A stretch of DNA of 7,400 nt from UMGS75 sp051872775 (GTDB taxonomy: Bacteria > Bacillota_I > Bacilli_A > ML615J-28 > CAG-313). The stretch lies in NCBI GenBank assembly GCA_051872775.1, contig JBJEEE010000090.1:1-7400 (forward strand). The letters run 5' to 3'. Positions 1 through 7,024 of the stretch are shown here, in pieces. Each line of letters begins with the position of its first letter. Position 1 is the first letter of the stretch. The notes beneath the pieces are model-generated. The model did not search any database. It saw nothing but the letters and a program-made list of their open reading frames with translations, and was not told the DNA's origin. The translations under genes and the position numbers were made by a program.

Positions 1-81
1 TACTTTGTAATTTTTAAAAGATAACTATTTTGAATATATCATAAGATAAACACATTAAGAACTTTTTGATATGTTATAATG

Positions 82-110
82 TTGAAAAAAAATTATTAAA
101 ATGATATAAT
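82..110 (+). promoter_or_regulatory. Promoter of the rnf operon (sigma-A type, extended -10)
   Basis: A -35 box TTGAAA (82-87) and a -10 box TATAAT (105-110) are separated by exactly 17 bases. A TG dinucleotide at 102-103 makes the -10 an extended type (TGATATAAT). This predicts transcription starting near 117, leaving a short leader of about 23 bases that holds only the ribosome binding site, so there is no room for a riboswitch downstream of it. A second TGTTATAAT lies just upstream at 72-80 but has no convincing -35 box. This is a sequence match only; the start site is inferred. Confidence 0.8.
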
Positions 111-124
111 TTATTGTATTTTAT

Positions 125-130
125 GGAGGA
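125..130 (+). promoter_or_regulatory. Ribosome binding site of rnfC
   Basis: GGAGGA lies 9 bases before the ATG at 140. It favours that start over the second in-frame ATG at 155, which would sit 24 bases away. The five extra N-terminal residues (MIFNK) precede the conserved RnfC opening around MRGIHING, so the choice has little effect on the protein. Confidence 0.7.
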
Positions 131-139
131 AACTTTATT

Positions 140-1432
140 ATGATTTTTAATAAAATGCGCGGAATTCATATAAATGGACGTAAAGATATGTCTATTCAAA
201 AACCTATTCAAAATTATCTTAACCCGGCTTTTGTTTATATACCGCTTGGAGTAAATAATCTAAAGTATGAACAACTTGTCGCAATTAATGATCACGTCTT
301 GATGGGACAACCTGTGTTTAACCGAACTGATCGTTTTGCTCATCCTATTTCTAGTCCAGTTAGCGGTACTGTAAAAGGCGTTAAGAAGATGTGGCATCCT
401 TGTGGTAAAATGATCGATACACTTGAGATTGAAAATGACTTTAAGGAAGAGAAATATGAAGATTTTAAACCATCAGAAGAGGAATTAACCAAAGAAGTAA
501 TTCTTGAACGAGTAAAAAGAGCAGGAATTGTTGGCCTTGGTGGTGCTGGCTTCCCTACTTTTGCTAAACATGCAACTAAAGACACAATTGATACCGTTAT
601 TATTAATGCGGCTGAATGTGAACCATATATTACCGCCGATTATATGTTAATTTTAGAAGAATGCAAGAAGATGCTTCGTGGTTTAACCTATATTATGAAA
701 GTAACTCAAGCTGAAACTGGTGCGATTGCAATTAAAAAGACGAAAAAGCATGCTATTTCTGTTCTTCAAGAAGCGATAAAAGATTACCCTAATATTTCTC
801 TTTTTTTATTGAAAGATGTCTATCCAGCTGGTTGGGAACGTTATATTGTTGAACATTTTACACAACGCAAATACAATAGTTTGCCAAGTGAAGTAGGAAT
901 CGTCGTAAATAATGTCCAAACAGCTATTGCGGTATGTGATGCAATTGAACAAAACAAACCTTTAATTGAAAAAGTAATAACACTAACAGGTGAAGGTATT
1001 AAAGAACCCCAAAATTTTAGAGTTAAAATTGGAACAAATGTTAAAGAATTAATCGAAAAATGCGGTGGATATACGGATAATTTGGGTGATACTTGGATTA
1101 TTGCGGGGGGACCAATGACAGGACGCGTTGTTATGGGTGAAAACCTAATTGTTTCCGCAAACTTAAGTAGTGTAATTATTGTCCCTAAAAAAGTCAAATT
1201 AAACAATCCTCACTGCATGGGATGTGGCAAATGTGCTGAGCATTGCCCAGCTCATCTAACCCCAACTGCGATTAAGCAAGCTTATGATTTAAATAATATT
1301 GATGAATTAATGAAACTAAATGTTTTAAAATGCGTTCAATGTGGATTATGCTCATATGTATGTCCATCACGTGTTGAAATGACCGAAACGGTTGGCAAAG
1401 CCAAAGATTTAGTTATTAAAATGAAGAAATAA
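140..1432 (+). CDS. rnfC: Rnf complex subunit C (Fe-S and NADH/FMN-binding subunit)
   Basis: Peripheral cytoplasmic subunit of the Rnf ion-pumping ferredoxin:NAD+ oxidoreductase. In the family it carries the NAD(H) site, FMN and two [4Fe-4S] clusters. At 430 residues it has the length of compact Firmicute RnfC, without the long repetitive tail seen in some proteobacteria. The N-terminal RnfC domain (about 5-85) includes the GIHING and SPVSGTVKGV stretches. The glycine-rich nucleotide/flavin-binding motif GLGGAGFPT spans 132-140 and is followed by NAAECEPYITADY. Two ferredoxin-type clusters are explicit: C359, C362, C365 and C369-P, then C398, C401, C404 and C408-P, both in the CxxCxxCxxxCP pattern. 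It is the first gene of the operon, directly behind the promoter at 82-110, and ends 11 bases before rnfD. All key residues are present. Family assignment is very secure; the preferred ion and the direction of electron flow cannot be read from the sequence. Confidence 0.96.
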   Translation: MIFNKMRGIHINGRKDMSIQKPIQNYLNPAFVYIPLGVNNLKYEQLVAINDHVLMGQPVFNRTDRFAHPISSPVSGTVKGVKKMWHPCGKMIDTLEIENDFKEEKYEDFKPSEEELTKEVILERVKRAGIVGLGGAGFPTFAKHATKDTIDTVIINAAECEPYITADYMLILEECKKMLRGLTYIMKVTQAETGAIAIKKTKKHAISVLQEAIKDYPNISLFLLKDVYPAGWERYIVEHFTQRKYNSLPSEVGIVVNNVQTAIAVCDAIEQNKPLIEKVITLTGEGIKEPQNFRVKIGTNVKELIEKCGGYTDNLGDTWIIAGGPMTGRVVMGENLIVSANLSSVIIVPKKVKLNNPHCMGCGKCAEHCPAHLTPTAIKQAYDLNNIDELMKLNVLKCVQCGLCSYVCPSRVEMTETVGKAKDLVIKMKK

Positions 1433-1443
1433 AAGGAGGATTT

Positions 1444-2811
1444 ATGAATAGTATTATTATATTTTCCCTTATCATAATGCTTTTTATGATAATTGTTTCG
1501 AATAAAAACTCTTTTAAAAAAGTTTTTTCAACTAATGAAAGTGCTTTTCAACCTATGAATAATGATTTCAAAGAAAATAATATCCTAAAAGTAAGTGAAT
1601 CACCAAGCACTCCTAAACGCAAGTTTGTAATGGGTAAAGCTCCTTTTATCAGAACAACGGATGAAGGAATTAATTCCACCTCCAAAATGATGATAGATGT
1701 AATTATTGCTCTTGTTCCGATTATTCTTTTTGCGTGGTATAAAAATGGAATTAAGCCATTTATTTCTTTACAAAATGTTAGTGTTCTAGTGATGCTTTGG
1801 CCGTTACTATTTGTAATAGTGGGAGGTTTAACTAGTTTTATTTTGGAAGCTCTATATTTTGCTTTATTTAAACAAATTGTCGGCTTTAAGGAATGTCTAA
1901 AAGCTTCTTGGAATAGTTATTCCCTTATTCCTGGTTTATTATTATCATTAATATTACCACTTTATACTCCTATTTGGATGTTAATGCTTGGCTGCTTTAT
2001 GGCAAACATTATCTTCAAAATGCTATTTGGTGGATTTGGATATAACATTTTTAATCCTGCTCTTATTGGTTATGCTTTTATTATGGCTGCTTTTGGTGGT
2101 AGTATTGGTAATGCATATTTAAATCCTGATGAAATTTTTAATCTAACTACCTCATCAACGCCCCTTGCCATTTTAAATAGTAATTTGGGTGCAAGCTACA
2201 ATGAATTAGTCGGTCAATACGGTAATTTGTGGAATTATTTTATTGGTATAACTCCTGGTTCTTTAGGGGAGACTAGTGCTCTTTTATGTGTCGTTGCTTT
2301 CATTTATCTATCAGTTAGAAGAACAATTAATTGGTATGTTCCGATAACTTATGTGGGAACCGTCTTTGCTCTTGCTTGGATTATTGGCGCAATCAATGGT
2401 CAACCTGGAATATGGTATCCAACTTTTAACATCCTTACGGGTGGATTACTATTTGGTGCTGTATTTATGGCTACAGAACCAGTTACTTCGCCTAAAACAC
2501 CTAGTGGTAAAGTTTTATTTGCCTTGTTCTTAGGAGTATTTACGGTTTTATTCCGCTTTGTTGGCTCAATGAATGAAGGTGTTGCAACATCTATCTTATT
2601 TATGTGCCTCTTTAGCGGTGTTATTGATCGTTTTACAGCTGAGAGTCGTTCTAGTACTATTTCGAAACGAATTGTTATCAAATGGGCAATTGTAATTTTA
2701 TTATTAGTAGGTATTGCTGGTTATACCATTTATAAATGCGTACCGACAAAAGAAGTAGAAGCTCTGATGTATCATTTTAGTTCAGAAAGTTTTTATTTGG
2801 GAGGAAAGTAA
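1444..2811 (+). CDS. rnfD: Rnf complex subunit D, extended form (flavinylated membrane subunit)
   Basis: Polytopic membrane subunit of the NqrB/RnfD family, which carries a covalently bound FMN and is thought to help form the ion path. The family core begins near residue 66 (APFIRTTDEGINSTSKMMIDVIIAL). It continues through FGGFGYNIFNPALIGYAF, the flavin site TSSTPLA with acceptor Thr239, the ATEPVTSP motif (343-350) and the RFVGSMNEGVATSILFM segment. The flavin site is usually SGATPL-like; here Gly and Ala are both Ser. The protein is 455 residues against a usual 310-350. The surplus is an N-terminal stretch of about 65 residues whose first 18 look like a membrane helix, and a C-terminal stretch of about 50 with another hydrophobic helix near 411-430. 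The ATG follows AAGGAGGA (1433-1440) with 3 bases between. The stop lies one base before the next gene. Identity is sure; the role of the extensions is unknown. Confidence 0.95.
   Translation: MNSIIIFSLIIMLFMIIVSNKNSFKKVFSTNESAFQPMNNDFKENNILKVSESPSTPKRKFVMGKAPFIRTTDEGINSTSKMMIDVIIALVPIILFAWYKNGIKPFISLQNVSVLVMLWPLLFVIVGGLTSFILEALYFALFKQIVGFKECLKASWNSYSLIPGLLLSLILPLYTPIWMLMLGCFMANIIFKMLFGGFGYNIFNPALIGYAFIMAAFGGSIGNAYLNPDEIFNLTTSSTPLAILNSNLGASYNELVGQYGNLWNYFIGITPGSLGETSALLCVVAFIYLSVRRTINWYVPITYVGTVFALAWIIGAINGQPGIWYPTFNILTGGLLFGAVFMATEPVTSPKTPSGKVLFALFLGVFTVLFRFVGSMNEGVATSILFMCLFSGVIDRFTAESRSSTISKRIVIKWAIVILLLVGIAGYTIYKCVPTKEVEALMYHFSSESFYLGGK
2799..2804 (+). promoter_or_regulatory. Ribosome binding site of the unknown gene inside the rnf operon
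   Basis: GGGAGG lies inside the last codons of rnfD, 8 bases before the ATG at 2813. A strong site at ideal spacing supports the 159-residue reading frame as a truly translated gene and not a chance open frame. Confidence 0.75.
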
Positions 2812-2812
2812 A

Positions 2813-3292
2813 ATGAAAAAGAAAATTATTGTTTCGATTAGTTTTATTGTAATTCTCCTTGCCATTTTTGTTTCATCTATTTTTATCTATAAAGCAGTAA
2901 CAAAAAATGTTGAATGTTCAGATTTTTCTCAATATTTTCCTGATTGTTCTTTTGAAATAGAGGAAAAAATTAATAATCAAATTATTATGGATGATAATAA
3001 CAAACATGCACTTAAATTTCTTAAGGTGGCTTATGTTTGTTCTAAAGATCAAAATGGAGATTGTAATAAAAACAATGTGATTATCAAAGCAAATGTATCT
3101 TGTCAAAATGAGAATAATCATTGTTTTTATCTTGTTTATAATGGTAATAGCTTAAATATAATAAACGAACATAATGGTAGTAACGCCCCTGATAAAATCT
3201 TTAATGATGAATTTAAACATAAAATTGTTACTTTTTTAAACGAAAACTTAGAACTTGATTTTGTAAGTAATGACAATGGAGGTGACCAATAA
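2813..3292 (+). CDS. Unknown single-pass membrane protein with six extracytoplasmic cysteines, embedded in the rnf operon
   Basis: I do not recognise this 159-residue protein. It opens with a short lysine cluster (MKKK) and one hydrophobic helix (about 5-29), then a polar domain. The positive-inside rule places that domain outside the cell, the same layout as RnfG. The domain is rich in Asn and Asp and has six cysteines, at 35, 45, 76, 84, 97 and 104, an even number that would allow three disulfides. There is no lipobox, CxxCH haem motif or CxxCxxC ferredoxin motif. The gene starts one base after the rnfD stop, and its TAA shares one base with the rnfG start (TAATG). It is therefore very likely co-transcribed and translationally coupled with rnf genes. 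Standard rnf operons go directly from rnfD to rnfG. It may be an accessory subunit or assembly factor of this Rnf, but that is inference from position and topology. It is not an RnfG duplicate: no SGAT motif is present. Confidence 0.85.
   Translation: MKKKIIVSISFIVILLAIFVSSIFIYKAVTKNVECSDFSQYFPDCSFEIEEKINNQIIMDDNNKHALKFLKVAYVCSKDQNGDCNKNNVIIKANVSCQNENNHCFYLVYNGNSLNIINEHNGSNAPDKIFNDEFKHKIVTFLNENLELDFVSNDNGGDQ
3278..3285 (+). promoter_or_regulatory. Ribosome binding site of rnfG
   Basis: GGAGGTGA, close to the full anti-16S consensus, lies inside the end of the preceding reading frame, 6 bases before the ATG at 3292. It fixes the rnfG start and supports translational coupling through the TAATG overlap. 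Confidence 0.75.
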
Positions 3293-3846
3293 TGAGTGAA
3301 AAGAAAAAAATGCCTCATATTTTGCATTTAGTCATCTTTCTAACAATTCTTGGGGTTATTTGTGCTGGCATTCTTGCGCTTGTTAATAATATTACTGCTC
3401 CAATTATTGAAGGTAACTTACAAGAAGAATTAGAAAGTTCCTTAAATACAATCGGGGTCAAAGAAGCAAAAGAAGTAACTGATCAATACGAAAATAATCT
3501 TGTTGATGGTGTGGAAAAAATATTTGAAGGTAAACTTGAAGGTACAATGTGTTATGTTTTTCAAGTATCGAATAAAAATAGTTTTACCACAATTACTACA
3601 TTGGTTGTTCTTGCGAAAGATTCGGGTGTCATTTTAAAAGTAAATCCATTGAGTGGAACTCCTAGTTTTTCAACTCATGGTAAAGATGATGCAATTCTTA
3701 GTCATGATTTTGGTGTAAATGGACGTAATGAGAATGATTTTGAAACTTATTTTAACGCTGTTTCTGGCGCGACCGTTTCAAGTGGATCAATTAAAGCAAG
3801 TATTAGTATTGCTTATGCACAATATAACAAGATTATTTTGGAATAG
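3292..3846 (+). CDS. rnfG: Rnf complex subunit G (extracytoplasmic flavoprotein with covalent FMN)
   Basis: RnfG/NqrC-family subunit: one N-terminal membrane helix (about 8-32) and an FMN-binding domain outside the membrane. The FMN is linked to a threonine by an ApbE-type flavin transferase. The acceptor site is plain: SGATVSS at 158-164, with Thr161 as the expected attachment residue. The Asp that usually sits six residues before the threonine is Asn155 here. The domain also has VVLAKDSGVILKVNPLSGTPSF and HDFGVNG, matching the family's strand and loop pattern. The length of 184 residues is normal. The start overlaps the stop of the preceding unknown gene by one base and has a very strong ribosome binding site. 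The TAG stop overlaps the binding site of rnfE. No apbE is present in this window, so the transferase must be elsewhere. Identification is secure. Confidence 0.93.
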   Translation: MSEKKKMPHILHLVIFLTILGVICAGILALVNNITAPIIEGNLQEELESSLNTIGVKEAKEVTDQYENNLVDGVEKIFEGKLEGTMCYVFQVSNKNSFTTITTLVVLAKDSGVILKVNPLSGTPSFSTHGKDDAILSHDFGVNGRNENDFETYFNAVSGATVSSGSIKASISIAYAQYNKIILE

Positions 3847-3857
3847 GAGGAAGTACT

Positions 3858-4553
3858 ATGGAAGAAGTAAATATCGAAAAGAAATCTAAAAAAACAAATA
3901 GTAGTCTTTCCATTCTTTTAAATGGTATCTTTAACGAAAATCCTACTTTCCGAATGTTACTCGGAATGTGTCCGACGCTTGCGATTACGACAAAACTTTC
4001 TAACTCACTTGGAATGGGATTATCTGTTTTATTTGTATTAGTTTTCTCTAATCTTTTTATTTCATTGATTAGAAAAATTGTACCAAGTGATATTCGAATT
4101 CCCGTTTATATTGTCATAATTGCTACTTTAGTTACGGTGGTAAGTTTATTACTTCAAGCTTTTTTGCCAGATTTGAATAAATCTTTAGGCGCCTTTGTTG
4201 CTTTAATTGTCGTAAACTGTATCATTTTAGGTCGGGCTGAAGCCTTTGCATCTAAAAATAAGCCCCTTCCTTCAATCTTAGATGCTATTGGAATGGCGCT
4301 TGGTTTTACGCTTGCCATTTCAATTATCGCTATTATTAGAGAATTCTTATCAAGTGGTACGATTACCGTTTGGGGCAATCTTATAATTGATTGTACTGGT
4401 TTTTATACTTTTTTAAATATTGAACCATCACAAGTCTTCACCAGAAATATCGGTGCGTTCTTGATTCTTGGTTTATTAATTGGCATAATTACCTCGGTAA
4501 GTATGCAAATTAAGAAAAAGAAAGCATCAAAACAAGAGGAGGCTAAACTATGA
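3858..4553 (+). CDS. rnfE: Rnf complex subunit E (integral membrane, Fe-S cluster-sharing)
   Basis: Integral membrane subunit of the NqrD/RnfE family with about six helices, predicted to pair with RnfA. In solved Nqr/Rnf structures each of the two proteins gives two cysteines to one membrane-embedded Fe-S cluster. Both are present: Cys38 in LLGMCPTLA and Cys121 in VVNCIILGRAEAFA. The 231-residue length is near normal, with a charged N-terminal lead of about a dozen residues (EKKSKK) and a lysine-rich C-terminal tail (KKKKASKQEE) that would lie in the cytoplasm. An extra cysteine occurs in IIDCTGFY. AGGAGGAA (3845-3852), overlapping the rnfG stop, lies 5 bases before the ATG. The stop is the only TGA gene end in the window and overlaps the rnfA start as ATGA. 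If TGA were read as Trp, the protein would gain only three residues. Confidence 0.95.
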   Translation: MEEVNIEKKSKKTNSSLSILLNGIFNENPTFRMLLGMCPTLAITTKLSNSLGMGLSVLFVLVFSNLFISLIRKIVPSDIRIPVYIVIIATLVTVVSLLLQAFLPDLNKSLGAFVALIVVNCIILGRAEAFASKNKPLPSILDAIGMALGFTLAISIIAIIREFLSSGTITVWGNLIIDCTGFYTFLNIEPSQVFTRNIGAFLILGLLIGIITSVSMQIKKKKASKQEEAKL

Positions 4554-5119
4554 GTAACTTAATTACCATTGCATTTGCGGCATTCTTAACTGAAAATGTA
4601 ATCTTATCGCAAATTTGGGGTGTATGTCCTTTTCTCGGAGTTTCTACTAAACGTAAAAATGCGATTGGTATGGGACTTGCGGTAACGCTTGTTATTTTTG
4701 TGGCAACTTTGATTACATGGTTATTATATCATTATGTATTAATCCCTTTAAATATTGTTTATCTTCAAATCTTAGTCTTTATTTTAGTCATTGCTTCCTT
4801 AGTACAAATGATTGAAATGTTTATGAAGAAAACAATGCCTAGCTTATATCGTGCATTAGGTATTTATCTACCACTTATTACAACCAATTGTGCTGTACTT
4901 GGGGTAGCTAATGCAAGTGTCGATAAATCTTTTATTGAAATGCTTGTCTACGCTATTTTTTCAGGTTTAGGATTTTTGTTTGTAATGTATATTTTCTCAG
5001 GTCTACGTGAAAAAATAACTAAAGCCCCTATACCTGAAGGTTTTAAAGGATTTCCGATTGCCTTGATTGCCGCATCAGGTCTTGCCTTAATTTTTGCAAG
5101 ATTAGGAGGTATCATTTAA
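4550..5119 (+). CDS. rnfA: Rnf complex subunit A (integral membrane, Fe-S cluster-sharing)
   Basis: Integral membrane subunit of the NqrE/RnfA family with six expected helices, inserted in opposite orientation to RnfE to form a pseudo-symmetric pair. Its two cluster cysteines are Cys26 (IWGVCPFLGVST) and Cys114 (TTNCAVLGVANA). Other family stretches are FAAFLTENVILSQ at the start and GLGFLFVMYIFSGLREK toward the end. The length of 189 residues is typical. The ATG at 4550 overlaps the rnfE stop by four bases and is preceded by AGAGGAGG (4535-4542). The TAA at the end shares a base with the rnfB start (TAATG), so E, A and B should be made in coupled fashion. Nothing in the protein departs from the family. 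Confidence 0.96.
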   Translation: MSNLITIAFAAFLTENVILSQIWGVCPFLGVSTKRKNAIGMGLAVTLVIFVATLITWLLYHYVLIPLNIVYLQILVFILVIASLVQMIEMFMKKTMPSLYRALGIYLPLITTNCAVLGVANASVDKSFIEMLVYAIFSGLGFLFVMYIFSGLREKITKAPIPEGFKGFPIALIAASGLALIFARLGGII

Positions 5120-5421
5120 TGCAATATTTTATTCCTATTCTTGTTTTTGCTATTCTTGCGGCTATATTAGGTGCGTTAATTGGAGTATGTTCTAAAGTAT
5201 TTCATGTAAAAAACGATCCAAGAATTGATAGTGTTACACAAATGCTTCCTGGAGCTAACTGTGGAGGCTGTGGACATCCCGGTTGTAGTGGAATGGCTAC
5301 AGCTATTGTTGAAGAAGGGGTAGATCCATCCAACTGTAAACCATGTAAACGAGATCGTGTTTTAGAGATAAAAGAATATTTAAAAAAACACACTGGTCCA
5401 AATGGAGAATATATTGAATAA
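5119..5421 (+). CDS. rnfB: Short-form Rnf subunit B: membrane anchor plus one [4Fe-4S] domain, no ferredoxin domain
   Basis: RnfB is normally the entry point for electrons from ferredoxin. It has an N-terminal membrane helix, a small [4Fe-4S] domain and a C-terminal part with two or more CxxCxxCxxxCP clusters. This copy has 100 residues, against roughly 180-330 in the family. The helix (about 3-24) and the small Fe-S domain are intact: C48, C51, C56 and C73 fit the C-x2-C-x4-C-x16-C pattern, beginning in LPGANCGGCGHPGC. Two more cysteines, C24 and C76, are present. The protein then ends after a lysine-rich helix and a short tail. The next bases form a terminator with no cysteine-rich frame beyond, so this looks like a natural short form and not a frameshifted gene. 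AGGAGGT (5104-5110) lies 8 bases before the ATG, which overlaps the rnfA stop. Either a separate ferredoxin docks directly, or the missing domain is encoded elsewhere. Family identity is sure; how it receives electrons is open. Confidence 0.92.
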   Translation: MQYFIPILVFAILAAILGALIGVCSKVFHVKNDPRIDSVTQMLPGANCGGCGHPGCSGMATAIVEEGVDPSNCKPCKRDRVLEIKEYLKKHTGPNGEYIE

Positions 5422-5443
5422 GCCTGAAAAGGCTTATTTTTTT
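5417..5443 (+). terminator. Intrinsic terminator of the rnf operon
   Basis: A nine-pair stem (5417-5425 with 5430-5438) closes on a GAAA tetraloop (5426-5429), and the T run spans 5437-5443. The GC-rich core is AGCCT/AGGCT. The stem includes the rnfB stop codon (5419-5421), so transcription ends at the gene's edge. This confirms that rnfB is the last gene and that its short length is not due to a lost downstream part. Confidence 0.9.
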
Positions 5444-5524
5444 AGGAAATATTCAAAGGGTATTTAATGAAGTTATCTTGTAAAAAAAAGATAAGTAAAA
5501 TAGAATAAAATTATACATTTTTAG
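5444..5524. other. AT-rich intergenic spacer
   Basis: No reading frame with a ribosome binding site is visible on either strand. A seven-pair inverted repeat (TTATCTT at 5473-5479 with AAGATAA at 5488-5494, A-rich loop) is present but has no following T run. No T-box motif is seen ahead of glyS. Confidence 0.5.
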
Positions 5525-5553
5525 TTGACAAAGTAATATTTGTATGATATAAT
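5525..5553 (+). promoter_or_regulatory. Main promoter of glyS (and probably dnaG)
   Basis: A perfect -35 box TTGACA (5525-5530) and a perfect -10 box TATAAT (5548-5553) are 17 bases apart, with an extended -10 TG at 5545-5546. This is the full sigma-A consensus. Predicted transcription starts near 5560, giving a leader of about 80 bases. That is too short for a T-box, and none is visible. It points to strong, largely constitutive expression of glyS and the genes behind it. Confidence 0.88.
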
Positions 5554-5604
5554 TAAATAGTTAAACTGAATAAAATGGATAAGAATCGAAAAATTTATAA
5601 TTTT

Positions 5605-5613
5605 TGATATAAT
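5605..5613 (+). promoter_or_regulatory. Possible second glyS promoter (extended -10 only)
   Basis: TGATATAAT repeats exactly the extended -10 element found at 5545 and at 102. The -35 position at 17-base spacing (ATCGAA, 5585-5590) is weak, so this would depend on the extended -10. It would start transcription near 5620, just ahead of the ribosome binding site. Confidence 0.4.
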
Positions 5614-5626
5614 TGATAATAAAGGT

Positions 5627-5633
5627 AAGGTGA
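5627..5633 (+). promoter_or_regulatory. Ribosome binding site of glyS
   Basis: AAGGTGA lies 6 bases before the first ATG (5640), 9 before the adjacent second ATG (5643) and 15 before a third (5649). Either of the first two could be used; the difference is one residue. Confidence 0.6.
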
Positions 5634-5639
5634 AAATTT

Positions 5640-7007
<1,368 letters not shown>

Positions 7008-7010
7008 AAT

Positions 7011-7020
7011 AAAGGAGGGG
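7011..7020 (+). promoter_or_regulatory. Ribosome binding site of dnaG
   Basis: AAAGGAGGGG lies 4 to 7 bases before the ATG at 7025, depending on which purines pair. It occupies the 17-base gap after the glyS stop. No terminator or promoter is visible in that gap, so dnaG is read on the glyS transcript. Confidence 0.75.
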
Positions 7021-7024
7021 AACT

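Noticed and set aside
72..80. Second rnf promoter at TGTTATAAT
   Set aside because: No acceptable -35 box at 16 to 18 bases upstream, while the neighbouring promoter at 82-110 is much better. Left as a remote possibility.
340..1206. Reverse-strand open frames inside rnfC, and similar ones inside rnfD, rnfE, rnfB and glyS
   Set aside because: They lie opposite well-supported conserved genes, have no recognisable protein features, and are best explained as shadows of the real frames.
2351..2533. Short forward frame inside rnfD
   Set aside because: It is out of frame within the conserved RnfD core, with no ribosome binding site.
4535..4562. TGA read as tryptophan (Mycoplasma code)
   Set aside because: Tryptophan is TGG at every recognised position. 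TGA ends rnfE in a classic ATGA overlap, and reading through would add only three residues.
5473..5494. Inverted repeat TTATCTT/AAGATAA as a second terminator
   Set aside because: The stem is AT-rich and only seven pairs, with no T run after it on either strand. It lies downstream of an already strong terminator.
5422..5639. T-box riboswitch ahead of glyS
   Set aside because: No conserved AGGGTGGNACCGCG-like T-box sequence and no terminator/antiterminator pair between the promoter and the start codon. The predicted leader of about 80 bases is too short.
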